43,115 bases of DNA from Shewanella canadensis (lineage in GTDB: Bacteria > Pseudomonadota > Gammaproteobacteria > Enterobacterales > Shewanellaceae), in the NCBI RefSeq assembly GCF_003966225.1, contig NZ_RXNU01000023.1:1-43115 (forward strand). Reading direction: 5' to 3'. The notes beneath the pieces were generated by a model. It was not told the DNA's origin, ran no database searches, and worked only from the letters and a program-made list of their open reading frames with translations. Position 1 is the first letter of the stretch. Each line of letters begins with the position of its first letter. Shown here piece by piece: positions 16,397-23,148 of this stretch. Both the position numbers and the translations under genes were made by a program.

Positions 16397-16831
16397 AATT
16401 GAGTTTGCATGGATTTTAAGTAATTGAAAAATAATGGGATAACACTCTTGGTGTTGACATTGTGTGACAGCGTGAGACCTGACTAGTTATTTGTCCTGTG
16501 GTTTTAACTCTATTTTGGCGAACACTTGTTTCTATTATTTTTCCGTATTAAGCATTGATATATAACGGCTTTGTAATAAACATGATCTTGTTCAAATAAT
16601 TTATGGCGACTCTTACTTCATAAGTGTTATAGCAAAAAACGTTTTAAAAGTCATTTGCTCTGTTCTGTCGTTGGTTTTTGTTGCAACTCTAGTGTTTTAT
16701 ACCGTTTAACCTTCTTTGCTTGCAAAGATATGCTGCATGGGTACACTCCCGCCCACAATGGTTTTGAGCTATTGCTCTAAATAACGCCAAGATCAATAAA
16801 TTCAATAATGACTTTGAAAATGAGAGAGACA
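16397..16831. other. 435-base gap upstream of the FadL-type gene
   Basis: This A+T-rich gap contains the control region of the FadL-type gene, but I cannot assign a convincing promoter. TTGACA at 16454-16459 has no acceptable -10 partner. TATATAA at 16559-16565 and the segment around 16681-16710 have poor -35 partners. No tRNA or ORF of note was seen. Confidence 0.5.
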
Positions 16832-18145
16832 ATGAACAAGCGCATTTTATCTATGGCCGTGGCTGCGGCGATTGTTGGATCGGTTACTCAAGTTCAGGCT
16901 GCAGGGTTTCAGTTAGCAGAATACTCAGCAACCGGGCTCGGCCGTGCATTCGCCGGAGAAGCTGCTATGGCTGATAATGCCGCGGCACAATTTCGCAATC
17001 CAGCCATGATGACTTATCTGCCTGGTACGCAAATGTCTGCGGGTGCGATCTTGGTCATGCCAAATATCGATATTAATGGAGAGGTGACTTTCATCGATGG
17101 CACAAATGCCACCTCTGCGACCGATATTGCCGATGATGCCGTTGTGCCAAATTTCTATGTGACTCATCAGCTCAATGAGCAGTGGTTCTTAGGCTTAGCC
17201 TTGGGCAGTAACTTTGGCATGGCAACGGAATTGGATGACAGCTTCCGGGGCACTCAGTTTGGTAATGAGGCTTCTGTTACTACCATAGAGATCAATCCAA
17301 ATATCGCATATCGCATCAATGAGCAGTTCAGTGTCGGTGCGGGTGTTCGCTTCGTTATTGGCGAAGGTAGCATAGGGGCTATGAGTTCTGCCGATTCTGT
17401 ATTGCCAACGCCTATGGGGAACCTGCCGGTACCTAAAGGAACCACGCTAAAATACATGGAAGGCGATGATACGTCTTGGGGCTGGCAACTCGGCGGTGCT
17501 TGGCAGATTAATGATAGTAACCGTATTGGCGTGAACTACCGTTCTGCCGTCGATCAAAATCTGGAAGGTGAGGCCAACGGTCTAGCCTTCAACCCAATGG
17601 ATCCTAACTTGAAGTTGGATGGCGCCATGGAGTTATCTCTGCCAGCAACCGCTGAGCTTGCTTCTTTCCATCAGGTGACTGAGACGTTAGCCATTCATGC
17701 CAGCATTAACTGGACCGATTGGAGTTCATTTGAAAAGCTGGAAGCCGTTATTCCTGCCTTATCTGAGCCTACACAGCTGGTGAAGCAGGAAAACTGGAAA
17801 GACAGCTACCGCTTCGCTCTGGGTACTACCTATGATTTGAGTTCAAAATCGACCCTGCGTGCGGGTATCGCTTATGATAAATCAGCTGTCTCTGACGCCA
17901 ACCGTACCCTGACTATTCCGGAGATGGATCGTTTGTGGTTGAGTGCCGGTTATGGTTACCACTATAGCGATAATCTCGACTTAGACTTCGGTGTGACATA
18001 CATCTTTGCCGATGAGTCGCCTGTGGTTGAGCCTCGTCCAGGGATTGAGTCTGATCGTTCTTCAGCACTATTTGGCGGCACATTCAGTGGTACTACCAGC
18101 GGCAATATAATGCTGGTGGGGGTACAGGCAAGCTACCGCTTCTAA
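16832..18145 (+). CDS. FadL/OmpP1/TodX-family outer-membrane transport protein
   Basis: An outer-membrane beta-barrel of the long-chain fatty-acid transporter family, 437 residues from the preferred start. The signal peptide MNKRILSMAVAAAIVGSVTQ ends near VQA, and the mature protein begins AGFQLAEYSATGLGRAFAGE, the FadL N-terminal plug signature with the NPA box (AAQFRNPAMM). The body alternates polar and hydrophobic residues as barrel strands do, and the last residue is phenylalanine (QASYRF), the signal for outer-membrane insertion. An in-frame ATG at 16808 would add eight polar residues before the signal peptide; 16832, after GAGAGAC, is more likely. Family members carry fatty acids or aromatic hydrocarbons; a fatty-acid role is the default. 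It stands alone between two terminators. Confidence 0.9.
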   Translation: MNKRILSMAVAAAIVGSVTQVQAAGFQLAEYSATGLGRAFAGEAAMADNAAAQFRNPAMMTYLPGTQMSAGAILVMPNIDINGEVTFIDGTNATSATDIADDAVVPNFYVTHQLNEQWFLGLALGSNFGMATELDDSFRGTQFGNEASVTTIEINPNIAYRINEQFSVGAGVRFVIGEGSIGAMSSADSVLPTPMGNLPVPKGTTLKYMEGDDTSWGWQLGGAWQINDSNRIGVNYRSAVDQNLEGEANGLAFNPMDPNLKLDGAMELSLPATAELASFHQVTETLAIHASINWTDWSSFEKLEAVIPALSEPTQLVKQENWKDSYRFALGTTYDLSSKSTLRAGIAYDKSAVSDANRTLTIPEMDRLWLSAGYGYHYSDNLDLDFGVTYIFADESPVVEPRPGIESDRSSALFGGTFSGTTSGNIMLVGVQASYRF

Positions 18146-18165
18146 CTGTATAGCGCTTATTGAAT

Positions 18166-18200
18166 AAAGGGGTCAGGGCTTATGTTCTGGCCCCTTTTTT
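18166..18200 (+). terminator. Terminator of the FadL-type gene
   Basis: AAAGGGGTCAG (18166-18176) pairs with CTGGCCCCTTT (18187-18197, one T-G wobble) around a 10-base loop and runs into six T residues. It lies about 20 bases after the stop codon. Confidence 0.88.
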
Positions 18201-18390
18201 ACACCTTTAAAGTACCTTCTCTATCAGCGAAGTAAATATTTTGTTAGCAAAATGAACTTCATAAGATTATATTCATCTAATGGATTACCCTATTAGCTAA
18301 GCACTTTAGAGCTTTATCTACGCTTTAAAGTGCAATACGTGTGTCGGACTTCATTGGGCCGATATGCCGTAACAAAATATGAGGTGTACA

Positions 18391-18888
18391 ATGAGGTCTT
18401 ATCTACTCGCCGCCAGTTTAACTTTCCTATCCTTTACCTCACAAGCAGCTCCGACCCCCACTGAAGTGGTCGAAAGCTTCATCCAGGCCTACAACAAGCA
18501 TGACGTTGAATTAATGGTGCAGCATACGAGTGAGACTGTACGCTGGATGCATATCACAGGCACCAAAGTGGAGGTGGAAACATCAGACCGAACAGAGTTT
18601 GGTGCGGCGATGACCGACTATTTTGAGACTCTTAAAGATGCCAATGCCACCATTCTCCAGATCATCAATTCAGGAAGTTATGTTAGTACGGTCGAAAGAG
18701 TGACCTGGGATAACGACGGTGAGCATCTTAGCCAATGCAGTATCGGTACATTTAGGGTAAAGGCTGGAAAGTTAGCCGAATTTTGGTATTTCCCAGCCCA
18801 TGCTTGTGATGAACAACCCCCACTGGAGACGATTGAAGAAGATGTTGTAGAGCCCGAGATCGGTGTTTTGCAAGAGACTCAACAATAA
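18391..18888 (+). CDS. Exported NTF2/SnoaL-like small protein
   Basis: A 165-residue protein with a signal peptide (MRSYLLAASLTFLSFTSQAA, cleavage probably after SQA). The remainder resembles the SnoaL/NTF2-like cone fold: an N-terminal helix TEVVESFIQAYNKHDVELMV, a strand with VRWMHI, the segment TDYFETLKDANATILQIINS and strands ending with GTFRVKAGKLAEFWYFP. It may have two mature cysteines (in SQCSIG and HACDEQ). The acidic C-terminal tail looks unstructured. I prefer the ATG at 18391 with GAGGTG 6 bases upstream over the in-frame ATG at 18379, which would spoil the signal peptide. The function is unknown; this fold serves many enzymes and ligand-binding proteins. It precedes glpK by 57 bases without a terminator. 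Confidence 0.75.
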   Translation: MRSYLLAASLTFLSFTSQAAPTPTEVVESFIQAYNKHDVELMVQHTSETVRWMHITGTKVEVETSDRTEFGAAMTDYFETLKDANATILQIINSGSYVSTVERVTWDNDGEHLSQCSIGTFRVKAGKLAEFWYFPAHACDEQPPLETIEEDVVEPEIGVLQETQQ

Positions 18889-18945
18889 TCATTTTTCAGG
18901 CCGTAATATTGACGGTAAAAGTGCGCGCAGTAATAGGGATCAGTT

Positions 18946-20433
18946 GTGGCTAAAAAGTATGTGGTGGCATTAGATCAGGGGACAACAAGTTCAAGAGCGA
19001 TCATATTCGATCATGATGCCAATATTGTTTCTGTATCACAGCGAGAGTTTCCTCAGATTTACCCTCAGGCCGGTTGGGTCGAACACGATCCCATGGAGAT
19101 ATGGGCCTCACAGAGCTCTACCCTTATCGAACTGCTTGCTCGGTCCGGGATCCATGGTAGTGAGGTCGCTGCGATTGGGATCACCAATCAACGTGAAACG
19201 ACCGTAATCTGGGATAAGTTAACCGGTAAACCAGTTTATAACGCTATTGTCTGGCAGTGTCGTCGCAGTAGTCATATCTGTGATGAGCTAAAAGCGCAGG
19301 GGCTGGAAGATTATGTGCGTGAGACAACAGGCTTACTGCTCGACCCCTATTTTTCAGGAACCAAGATTAAGTGGATCTTGGATAATGTTGCGGGCGTCAG
19401 AGAGAGAGCTGAAAAAGGTGAGTTACTGTTTGGCACTATCGATACCTGGTTGGTTTGGAAGCTGACAGAGGGAAAAGTGCATGTTACCGACCCCACCAAT
19501 GCCAGTCGTACTCTGTTATTTAATATCCATACTCAGCAATGGGATAGTAAATTACTGGAAGCACTAGATATTCCAAGGTCTCTGCTTCCTGACATTAAGC
19601 CTTCTTGTGCGGTATATGGTAAGACCCGTATTGCGGGTGAGGGCGGTGAAATCAATATTGCAGGTATTGCGGGCGATCAGCAGTCAGCCTTGTTCGGACA
19701 GCTTTGTATCGATGAGGGAATGGCAAAAAATACTTATGGTACCGGTTGTTTCTTGTTGATGAACACGGGTAAACAAGCCGTTAAATCTACCCATGGTTTG
19801 CTCACCACTGTCGCGATTGGCGCCGATTGTGAAGTTAATTATGCCTTAGAGGGCGCAGTTTTCATGGGAGGCGCGACGATTCAATGGCTCAGAGATGAAC
19901 TGGGCCTTATCAGGGATGCGCAGGATACCGAATATTTTGCCTCAAAGGTGGAAGATACTAATGGGGTCTATTTAGTCCCGGCTTTTGTTGGCTTAGGCGC
20001 GCCATACTGGGATCCCAATGCTCGTGGTGCTCTGGTTGGGTTAACGCGTGGCTCGAATCGTAATCATATTATCCGCGCCGCTTTAGAAGCTATTGCTTAT
20101 CAAAGTCGAGATCTGCTCGATGCAATGGCCAAAGATAGCGGTGTCATGCTCAAACAGCTAAAGGTTGATGGTGGGGCCGTCTCTAACGATTTCTTGATGC
20201 AGTTTCAGGCTGACATCACTAATGTAGAAGTACAGCGGCCTGTCATTACCGAAACTACGGCTATGGGGGCCGCATTCCTGGCCGGATTGGCCGTGGGATT
20301 TTGGAGCTCGACCTCCGAGTTAAAATATAAAGCAGATATTGAGCGCACATTTATGCCATCTATATCAACTGAGAAGTGTGATGAACTGTATTCGGGGTGG
20401 AATGCTGCTGTTGCTCAAACGATTAAAGCTTGA
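18946..20433 (+). CDS. glpK: Glycerol kinase
   Basis: ATP-dependent phosphorylation of glycerol to sn-glycerol 3-phosphate in the cytoplasm. The 495-residue FGGY-family protein starts MAKKYVVALDQGTTSSRAII. It shows TNQRETTVIWD, the substrate region NAIVWQCRR, GTIDTWLVWKLT, the second-domain motif AGIAGDQQSALFGQ, and GGAVSNDFLMQFQADI plus ETTAMGAAFLAGLA near the C-terminus. The start is GTG at 18946, with only a weak GGGATCAG upstream. It is alone here: no glpF, glpD or glpR is adjacent. TTGACG (18909-18914) and TAATAG (18931-18936) at 16-bp spacing would put the transcript start almost at the GTG, so I do not call it a promoter. Confidence 0.96.
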   Translation: MAKKYVVALDQGTTSSRAIIFDHDANIVSVSQREFPQIYPQAGWVEHDPMEIWASQSSTLIELLARSGIHGSEVAAIGITNQRETTVIWDKLTGKPVYNAIVWQCRRSSHICDELKAQGLEDYVRETTGLLLDPYFSGTKIKWILDNVAGVRERAEKGELLFGTIDTWLVWKLTEGKVHVTDPTNASRTLLFNIHTQQWDSKLLEALDIPRSLLPDIKPSCAVYGKTRIAGEGGEINIAGIAGDQQSALFGQLCIDEGMAKNTYGTGCFLLMNTGKQAVKSTHGLLTTVAIGADCEVNYALEGAVFMGGATIQWLRDELGLIRDAQDTEYFASKVEDTNGVYLVPAFVGLGAPYWDPNARGALVGLTRGSNRNHIIRAALEAIAYQSRDLLDAMAKDSGVMLKQLKVDGGAVSNDFLMQFQADITNVEVQRPVITETTAMGAAFLAGLAVGFWSSTSELKYKADIERTFMPSISTEKCDELYSGWNAAVAQTIKA

Positions 20434-20502
20434 TGTTTTTACTCGACAGCCGAGGAAACAGACGACTTTAAGCGTATATCAAATCTGTGGTTTATTCGTG
20501 AG

Positions 20503-20805
20503 TTAAACATCAATATCGATATGGGGAAGGGGAGACTCGATGGCTTCTTGCTGCGCTTTAGCTAACTCTTCCTCTTGCTCTTTCTCCTTTTCTTTTTGAC
20601 CACGGCGATCGCCCCGCGGTGAGTCGCGTCTGTCTTCAATTGCGTGGCGACGTTCAAGGTTTGGTGGAAGTTGTGACTGAGGGGCCTCATGGCTGTCTGC
20701 CGCAATACCTTTGATGTATTCTGTCTGTTCTACGACCCGCTTGTGCTTTATCACTGGCGGAACGGGGCGAGCCAGCATGGCGTATAGACTGTCTAAACCA
20801 ACCAT
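20503..20805 (-). CDS. Small charged protein of unknown function
   Basis: A 100-residue protein on the minus strand, convergent with glpK. It has a very strong ribosome-binding site (AGGAGG, 6 bases before the ATG), which argues that it is real. The N-terminus (MVGLDSLYAMLARPVPPVIK) is moderately hydrophobic and proline-containing. The middle to C-terminal part is highly charged, with RRHAIEDRRDSPRGDRRG followed by an alternating Lys/Glu stretch (QKEKEKEQEEELAKAQQEAI) that should form a helix or short coiled coil. No domain, signal peptide or membrane segment is recognised. A TTGACC on the minus strand (plus 20852-20857) about 46 bases upstream has no clear -10 partner. Confidence 0.65.
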   Translation of the reverse strand: MVGLDSLYAMLARPVPPVIKHKRVVEQTEYIKGIAADSHEAPQSQLPPNLERRHAIEDRRDSPRGDRRGQKEKEKEQEEELAKAQQEAIESPLPHIDIDV

Positions 20806-21152
20806 ATTTCCTCCTTTCTCTTAAGTATATATTCCTTTATCGGCAAGCGATGGTCAATATTTATACCGCACTGTATGATTTTTAGTTAATTTTTAATGAG
20901 TTCACAGAATAGGAGGGGAAGGTATTTTAATTCCTGAACAAATTATGTCAGATCAGCAAAATCTGGGAATAAAATGGGACGCTATCACCACTTAAATATT
21001 AATTAATGATAAATAGAGTGTCGCACCTGTCTATTTTTTCTACTTTTTAGGGATGTAGATCCACTTTCTCCCCTCATTATTTCCTGTTTTTACAATATTT
21101 TAAATTTGCTGCTAACCCGCTTGAATGCTGGATTTATAAATAGTTCGCGCCC
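20806..21152. other. Gap between the small charged gene and the mraZ promoter
   Basis: An A+T-rich stretch (for example AATATTAATTAATGATAAATAG near 20995). It must carry the minus-strand promoter of the 100-residue gene on the left and anything regulatory upstream of mraZ on the right. I see no clear ORF, repeat or RNA gene. Confidence 0.5.
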
Positions 21153-21182
21153 TTGACAAGGCTTGCGTTCTATCTCTAAACT
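21153..21182 (+). promoter_or_regulatory. Candidate mraZ (dcw cluster) promoter
   Basis: A perfect TTGACA (21153-21158), an 18-bp spacer and TAAACT (21177-21182) match at 10 of 12 positions. The predicted transcript would start near 21189, immediately before the MraZ repeats, so MraZ binding would block initiation or early elongation. It corresponds in position to the main dcw promoter known upstream of mraZ in E. coli. Confidence 0.65.
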
Positions 21183-21191
21183 TAGGTCTTG

Positions 21192-21216
21192 TGGGAAATT
21201 GTGGATATTTGTGGAT
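21192..21216 (+). promoter_or_regulatory. MraZ operator (three 10-bp-spaced repeats)
   Basis: TGGGA (21192), TGGAT (21202) and TGGAT (21212) occur at exact 10-bp intervals, matching the MraZ box described for E. coli (TGGGN direct repeats with 5-base spacers). The box lies between the predicted start of transcription and the mraZ GTG, so autorepression of mraZ and of the genes read from this promoter is expected. The second repeat is embedded in TGTGGATAT, an 8-of-9 match to a DnaA box. Confidence 0.75.
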
Positions 21217-21247
21217 CGCTTACTGTTTACGGCAAGGATAAGCTAAC

Positions 21248-21706
21248 GTGTTTCGTGGGGCCAGTGCTATTAACCTTGATACAAAAGGACGGATCGCTAT
21301 TCCAAAGCGCTACCGTGAGCCCCTGCACGCTGAATTTAATAGCCAAATAGTGATAACCGTTGATTTTCAATCTCCCTGCCTCTTGCTCTATCCATTCGAT
21401 GAATGGAGCAAGATCGAAGCAAAATTACTACTACTCTCCGATACCCGGGCTACAGAAAGAGCCATGAAAAGGCTACTTTTGGGCTATGCCCATGAGTGTG
21501 AGCTCGATGGGAACGGTAGGATATTACTACCTCCACCGCTTCGTCAATATGCCAATTTAGAGAAGCGAGCAATGTTAGTGGGGCAGTTGAATAAGTTTGA
21601 ACTTTGGGATGAAACTGCTTGGCAGAAGCAGATAGAGCAAAGCCGAGAGACGATTCAAAGCGAAGAGTTTGCTGATAATGAACGTCTTGCCGATTTCTCA
21701 CTGTGA
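21248..21706 (+). CDS. mraZ: Transcriptional regulator MraZ
   Basis: A DNA-binding regulator that forms rings and binds repeated TGGG-type sites upstream of its own gene. The 152-residue protein has two SpoVT/AbrB-like swapped-hairpin domains, each with the typical motif: LDTKGRIAIPKRYR (about 10-23) and LDGNGRILLPPPLR (about 84-97). The start is GTG at 21248 with AAGGA (21234-21238) upstream. It is the first gene of the dcw cluster, 27 bases before rsmH, and its likely operator lies 32 bases before its start. Confidence 0.96.
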   Translation: MFRGASAINLDTKGRIAIPKRYREPLHAEFNSQIVITVDFQSPCLLLYPFDEWSKIEAKLLLLSDTRATERAMKRLLLGYAHECELDGNGRILLPPPLRQYANLEKRAMLVGQLNKFELWDETAWQKQIEQSRETIQSEEFADNERLADFSL

Positions 21707-21733
21707 TCAGTGAAGCTAAATAGATAGAAGAGA

Positions 21734-22678
21734 ATGATGAGCCAAGAATTTGCACACTTATCGGTACTGCTAACTGAAACGGTAGCAGGCCTAAATATTA
21801 AAGAAGACGGTATCTACATCGATGGCACATTTGGCCGTGGTGGTCATTCTCGTGAGGTGCTTAAGCATTTGGGCGAAAATGGCCGTTTAATCGCTATCGA
21901 TAGAGATCCTCAGGCGATTGCTGCAGCCGAACAGTTTGCCGATGATGCAAGATTTAGCATCGTTCATGGTGGCTTCGGTCAGCTGGCCACCTATGTGGAA
22001 GATCTTGGCTTGAAAGGCAAGATCGATGGCGTGCTGCTGGACTTCGGCGTCTCGTCTCCGCAACTCGATGATGCCGAACGTGGGTTTAGTTTTTTACGTG
22101 ACGGTCCACTCGATATGCGAATGGATAACTCTCAAGGTGAAACGGCTGCCGACTGGATTGCTCGTGCAGAGATAGAAGATATGGCTTGGGTATTTAAAAC
22201 CTACGGCGAAGAGAAGAACTCCAGACATATCGCTCGTTGTATCGCCGCCGATAGAGAAAAAACGCCCTTCTTACGGACCAAAGAGTTGGCCGATTTGATT
22301 GCCAGGATCAGTAAAAATAAAGAGCGCAACAAGCATCCTGCAACTCGAGTGTTTCAAGCGATTAGAATCTATATCAACAGTGAATTAGAACAGATAGATC
22401 AAGCTTTAGAGGGGGCATTAAGCGTGCTTGCTCCCCATGGACGTTTATCTGTGATCAGTTTTCATTCTTTGGAAGACAGAATGGTCAAGCGCTTCATTCG
22501 CAGACACTGCCAAGGTGAAAGCGTGCCACATGGCCTGCCAATAACAGAGGCTGAGATCAATAAAACCCGTTTACTCAAAAGTATAGGTAAAGCAATCAAA
22601 CCTTCTGAGGAGGAGGTTGAGCGTAATACTAGAGCTCGCAGTTCTGTGTTACGCATAGCGGAGCGATTGGAGTATTAA
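21734..22678 (+). CDS. rsmH: 16S rRNA (cytosine1402-N4)-methyltransferase
   Basis: SAM-dependent N4-methylation of C1402 in 16S rRNA near the ribosomal P site. The 314-residue protein carries GIYIDGTFGRGGHSREVL (SAM-binding motif I, about 26-43), LIAIDRDPQAI, DGVLLDFGVSSPQLDDAERG and FHSLEDRMVKRF, all typical of RsmH/MraW. Two adjacent ATG codons (21734 and 21737) could be used, with AGAAGAG upstream. The choice is open and changes the protein by one residue. The stop codon overlaps the ATG of a 26-codon micro-ORF (TAATG) that runs into the start of ftsL. Confidence 0.96.
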   Translation: MMSQEFAHLSVLLTETVAGLNIKEDGIYIDGTFGRGGHSREVLKHLGENGRLIAIDRDPQAIAAAEQFADDARFSIVHGGFGQLATYVEDLGLKGKIDGVLLDFGVSSPQLDDAERGFSFLRDGPLDMRMDNSQGETAADWIARAEIEDMAWVFKTYGEEKNSRHIARCIAADREKTPFLRTKELADLIARISKNKERNKHPATRVFQAIRIYINSELEQIDQALEGALSVLAPHGRLSVISFHSLEDRMVKRFIRRHCQGESVPHGLPITEAEINKTRLLKSIGKAIKPSEEEVERNTRARSSVLRIAERLEY

Positions 22679-22758
22679 TGGCAGGCGAAATAGCAGTTTC
22701 ATTGCTATTACCTTGCTTATCCAGACTCGAGGCTGTCGATAGAGGGAGCCTGATTTGA
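22678..22758 (+). CDS. Micro-ORF linking rsmH to ftsL (possible coupling peptide)
   Basis: An open frame of 26 codons plus stop fills the rsmH-ftsL gap exactly. Its ATG overlaps the rsmH stop by one base (TAATG). Its TGA (22756-22758) overlaps the ftsL start by two bases (TTGA). The peptide starts MAGEIAVSLLLPCLSRLEAV. The ftsL ribosome-binding site AGAGGGAG (22741-22748) lies inside it. This geometry would let ribosomes leaving rsmH move by reinitiation through to the weak TTG start of ftsL. The frame is visible; translation and function are inference, and the fit could be accidental. Confidence 0.35.
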   Translation: MAGEIAVSLLLPCLSRLEAVDRGSLI

Positions 22759-23069
22759 GTAAATCTCAATTGAATCTGCCTCGAATCGTTTTACTGGACT
22801 TGTGGCATCACAAGTGGGTGTTGTTACTCGCAATAGCCGTAATGGTGAATGCCATTGCCGTTGTATACACAAGCCACGTGAGCCGCAAGTACATCACTCA
22901 GTGGGATCAGATGCTGCAAGAGCGGGATAGGTTGGACATTGAATGGCGTAATTTACTTCTTGAGGAGCAGTCTCAGTCTGAGCACAGCCGGATCACGCGT
23001 ATTGCGAGCAAAGAGCTCGAGATGAGCCGACCACTGCCTAAAGAAGAGATTGTGGTAAGAGTACCATGA
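22755..23069 (+). CDS. ftsL: Cell division protein FtsL
   Basis: A small bitopic inner-membrane protein of the divisome that forms the FtsQLB complex and activates FtsWI. The 104-residue protein has a short cytoplasmic N-terminus, a transmembrane helix at about 18-38 (containing WVLLLAIAVMVNAIAVVYT) and a periplasmic coiled coil. The latter carries the strongly conserved segment DRLDIEWRNLLLEEQ followed by HSRITRIASKELEM. The start must be TTG at 22755: an in-frame stop lies at 22740-22742 and AGAGGGAG is 6 bases upstream. A weak start codon may keep FtsL scarce. ftsI follows after 79 bases. Confidence 0.93.
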   Translation: MSKSQLNLPRIVLLDLWHHKWVLLLAIAVMVNAIAVVYTSHVSRKYITQWDQMLQERDRLDIEWRNLLLEEQSQSEHSRITRIASKELEMSRPLPKEEIVVRVP

Positions 23070-23148
23070 TAGATTCTTAATAAGAAAGTCAAAGAAAAAG
23101 AGTTGGTTAGCTCCATAAAGTTTAATGTGGAGTGTTGTTGAGGGTATA

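Noticed and set aside
16471..16490. FadR-like half-site upstream of the FadL-type gene
   Set aside because: CTGACTAGTT matches one FadR half, but the full 17-base comparison gives only about 8 of 14 fixed positions.
18909..18936. Promoter-like TTGACG-16-TATA-like element before glpK
   Set aside because: It would place the transcript start at or just before the GTG, leaving no room for a ribosome-binding site.
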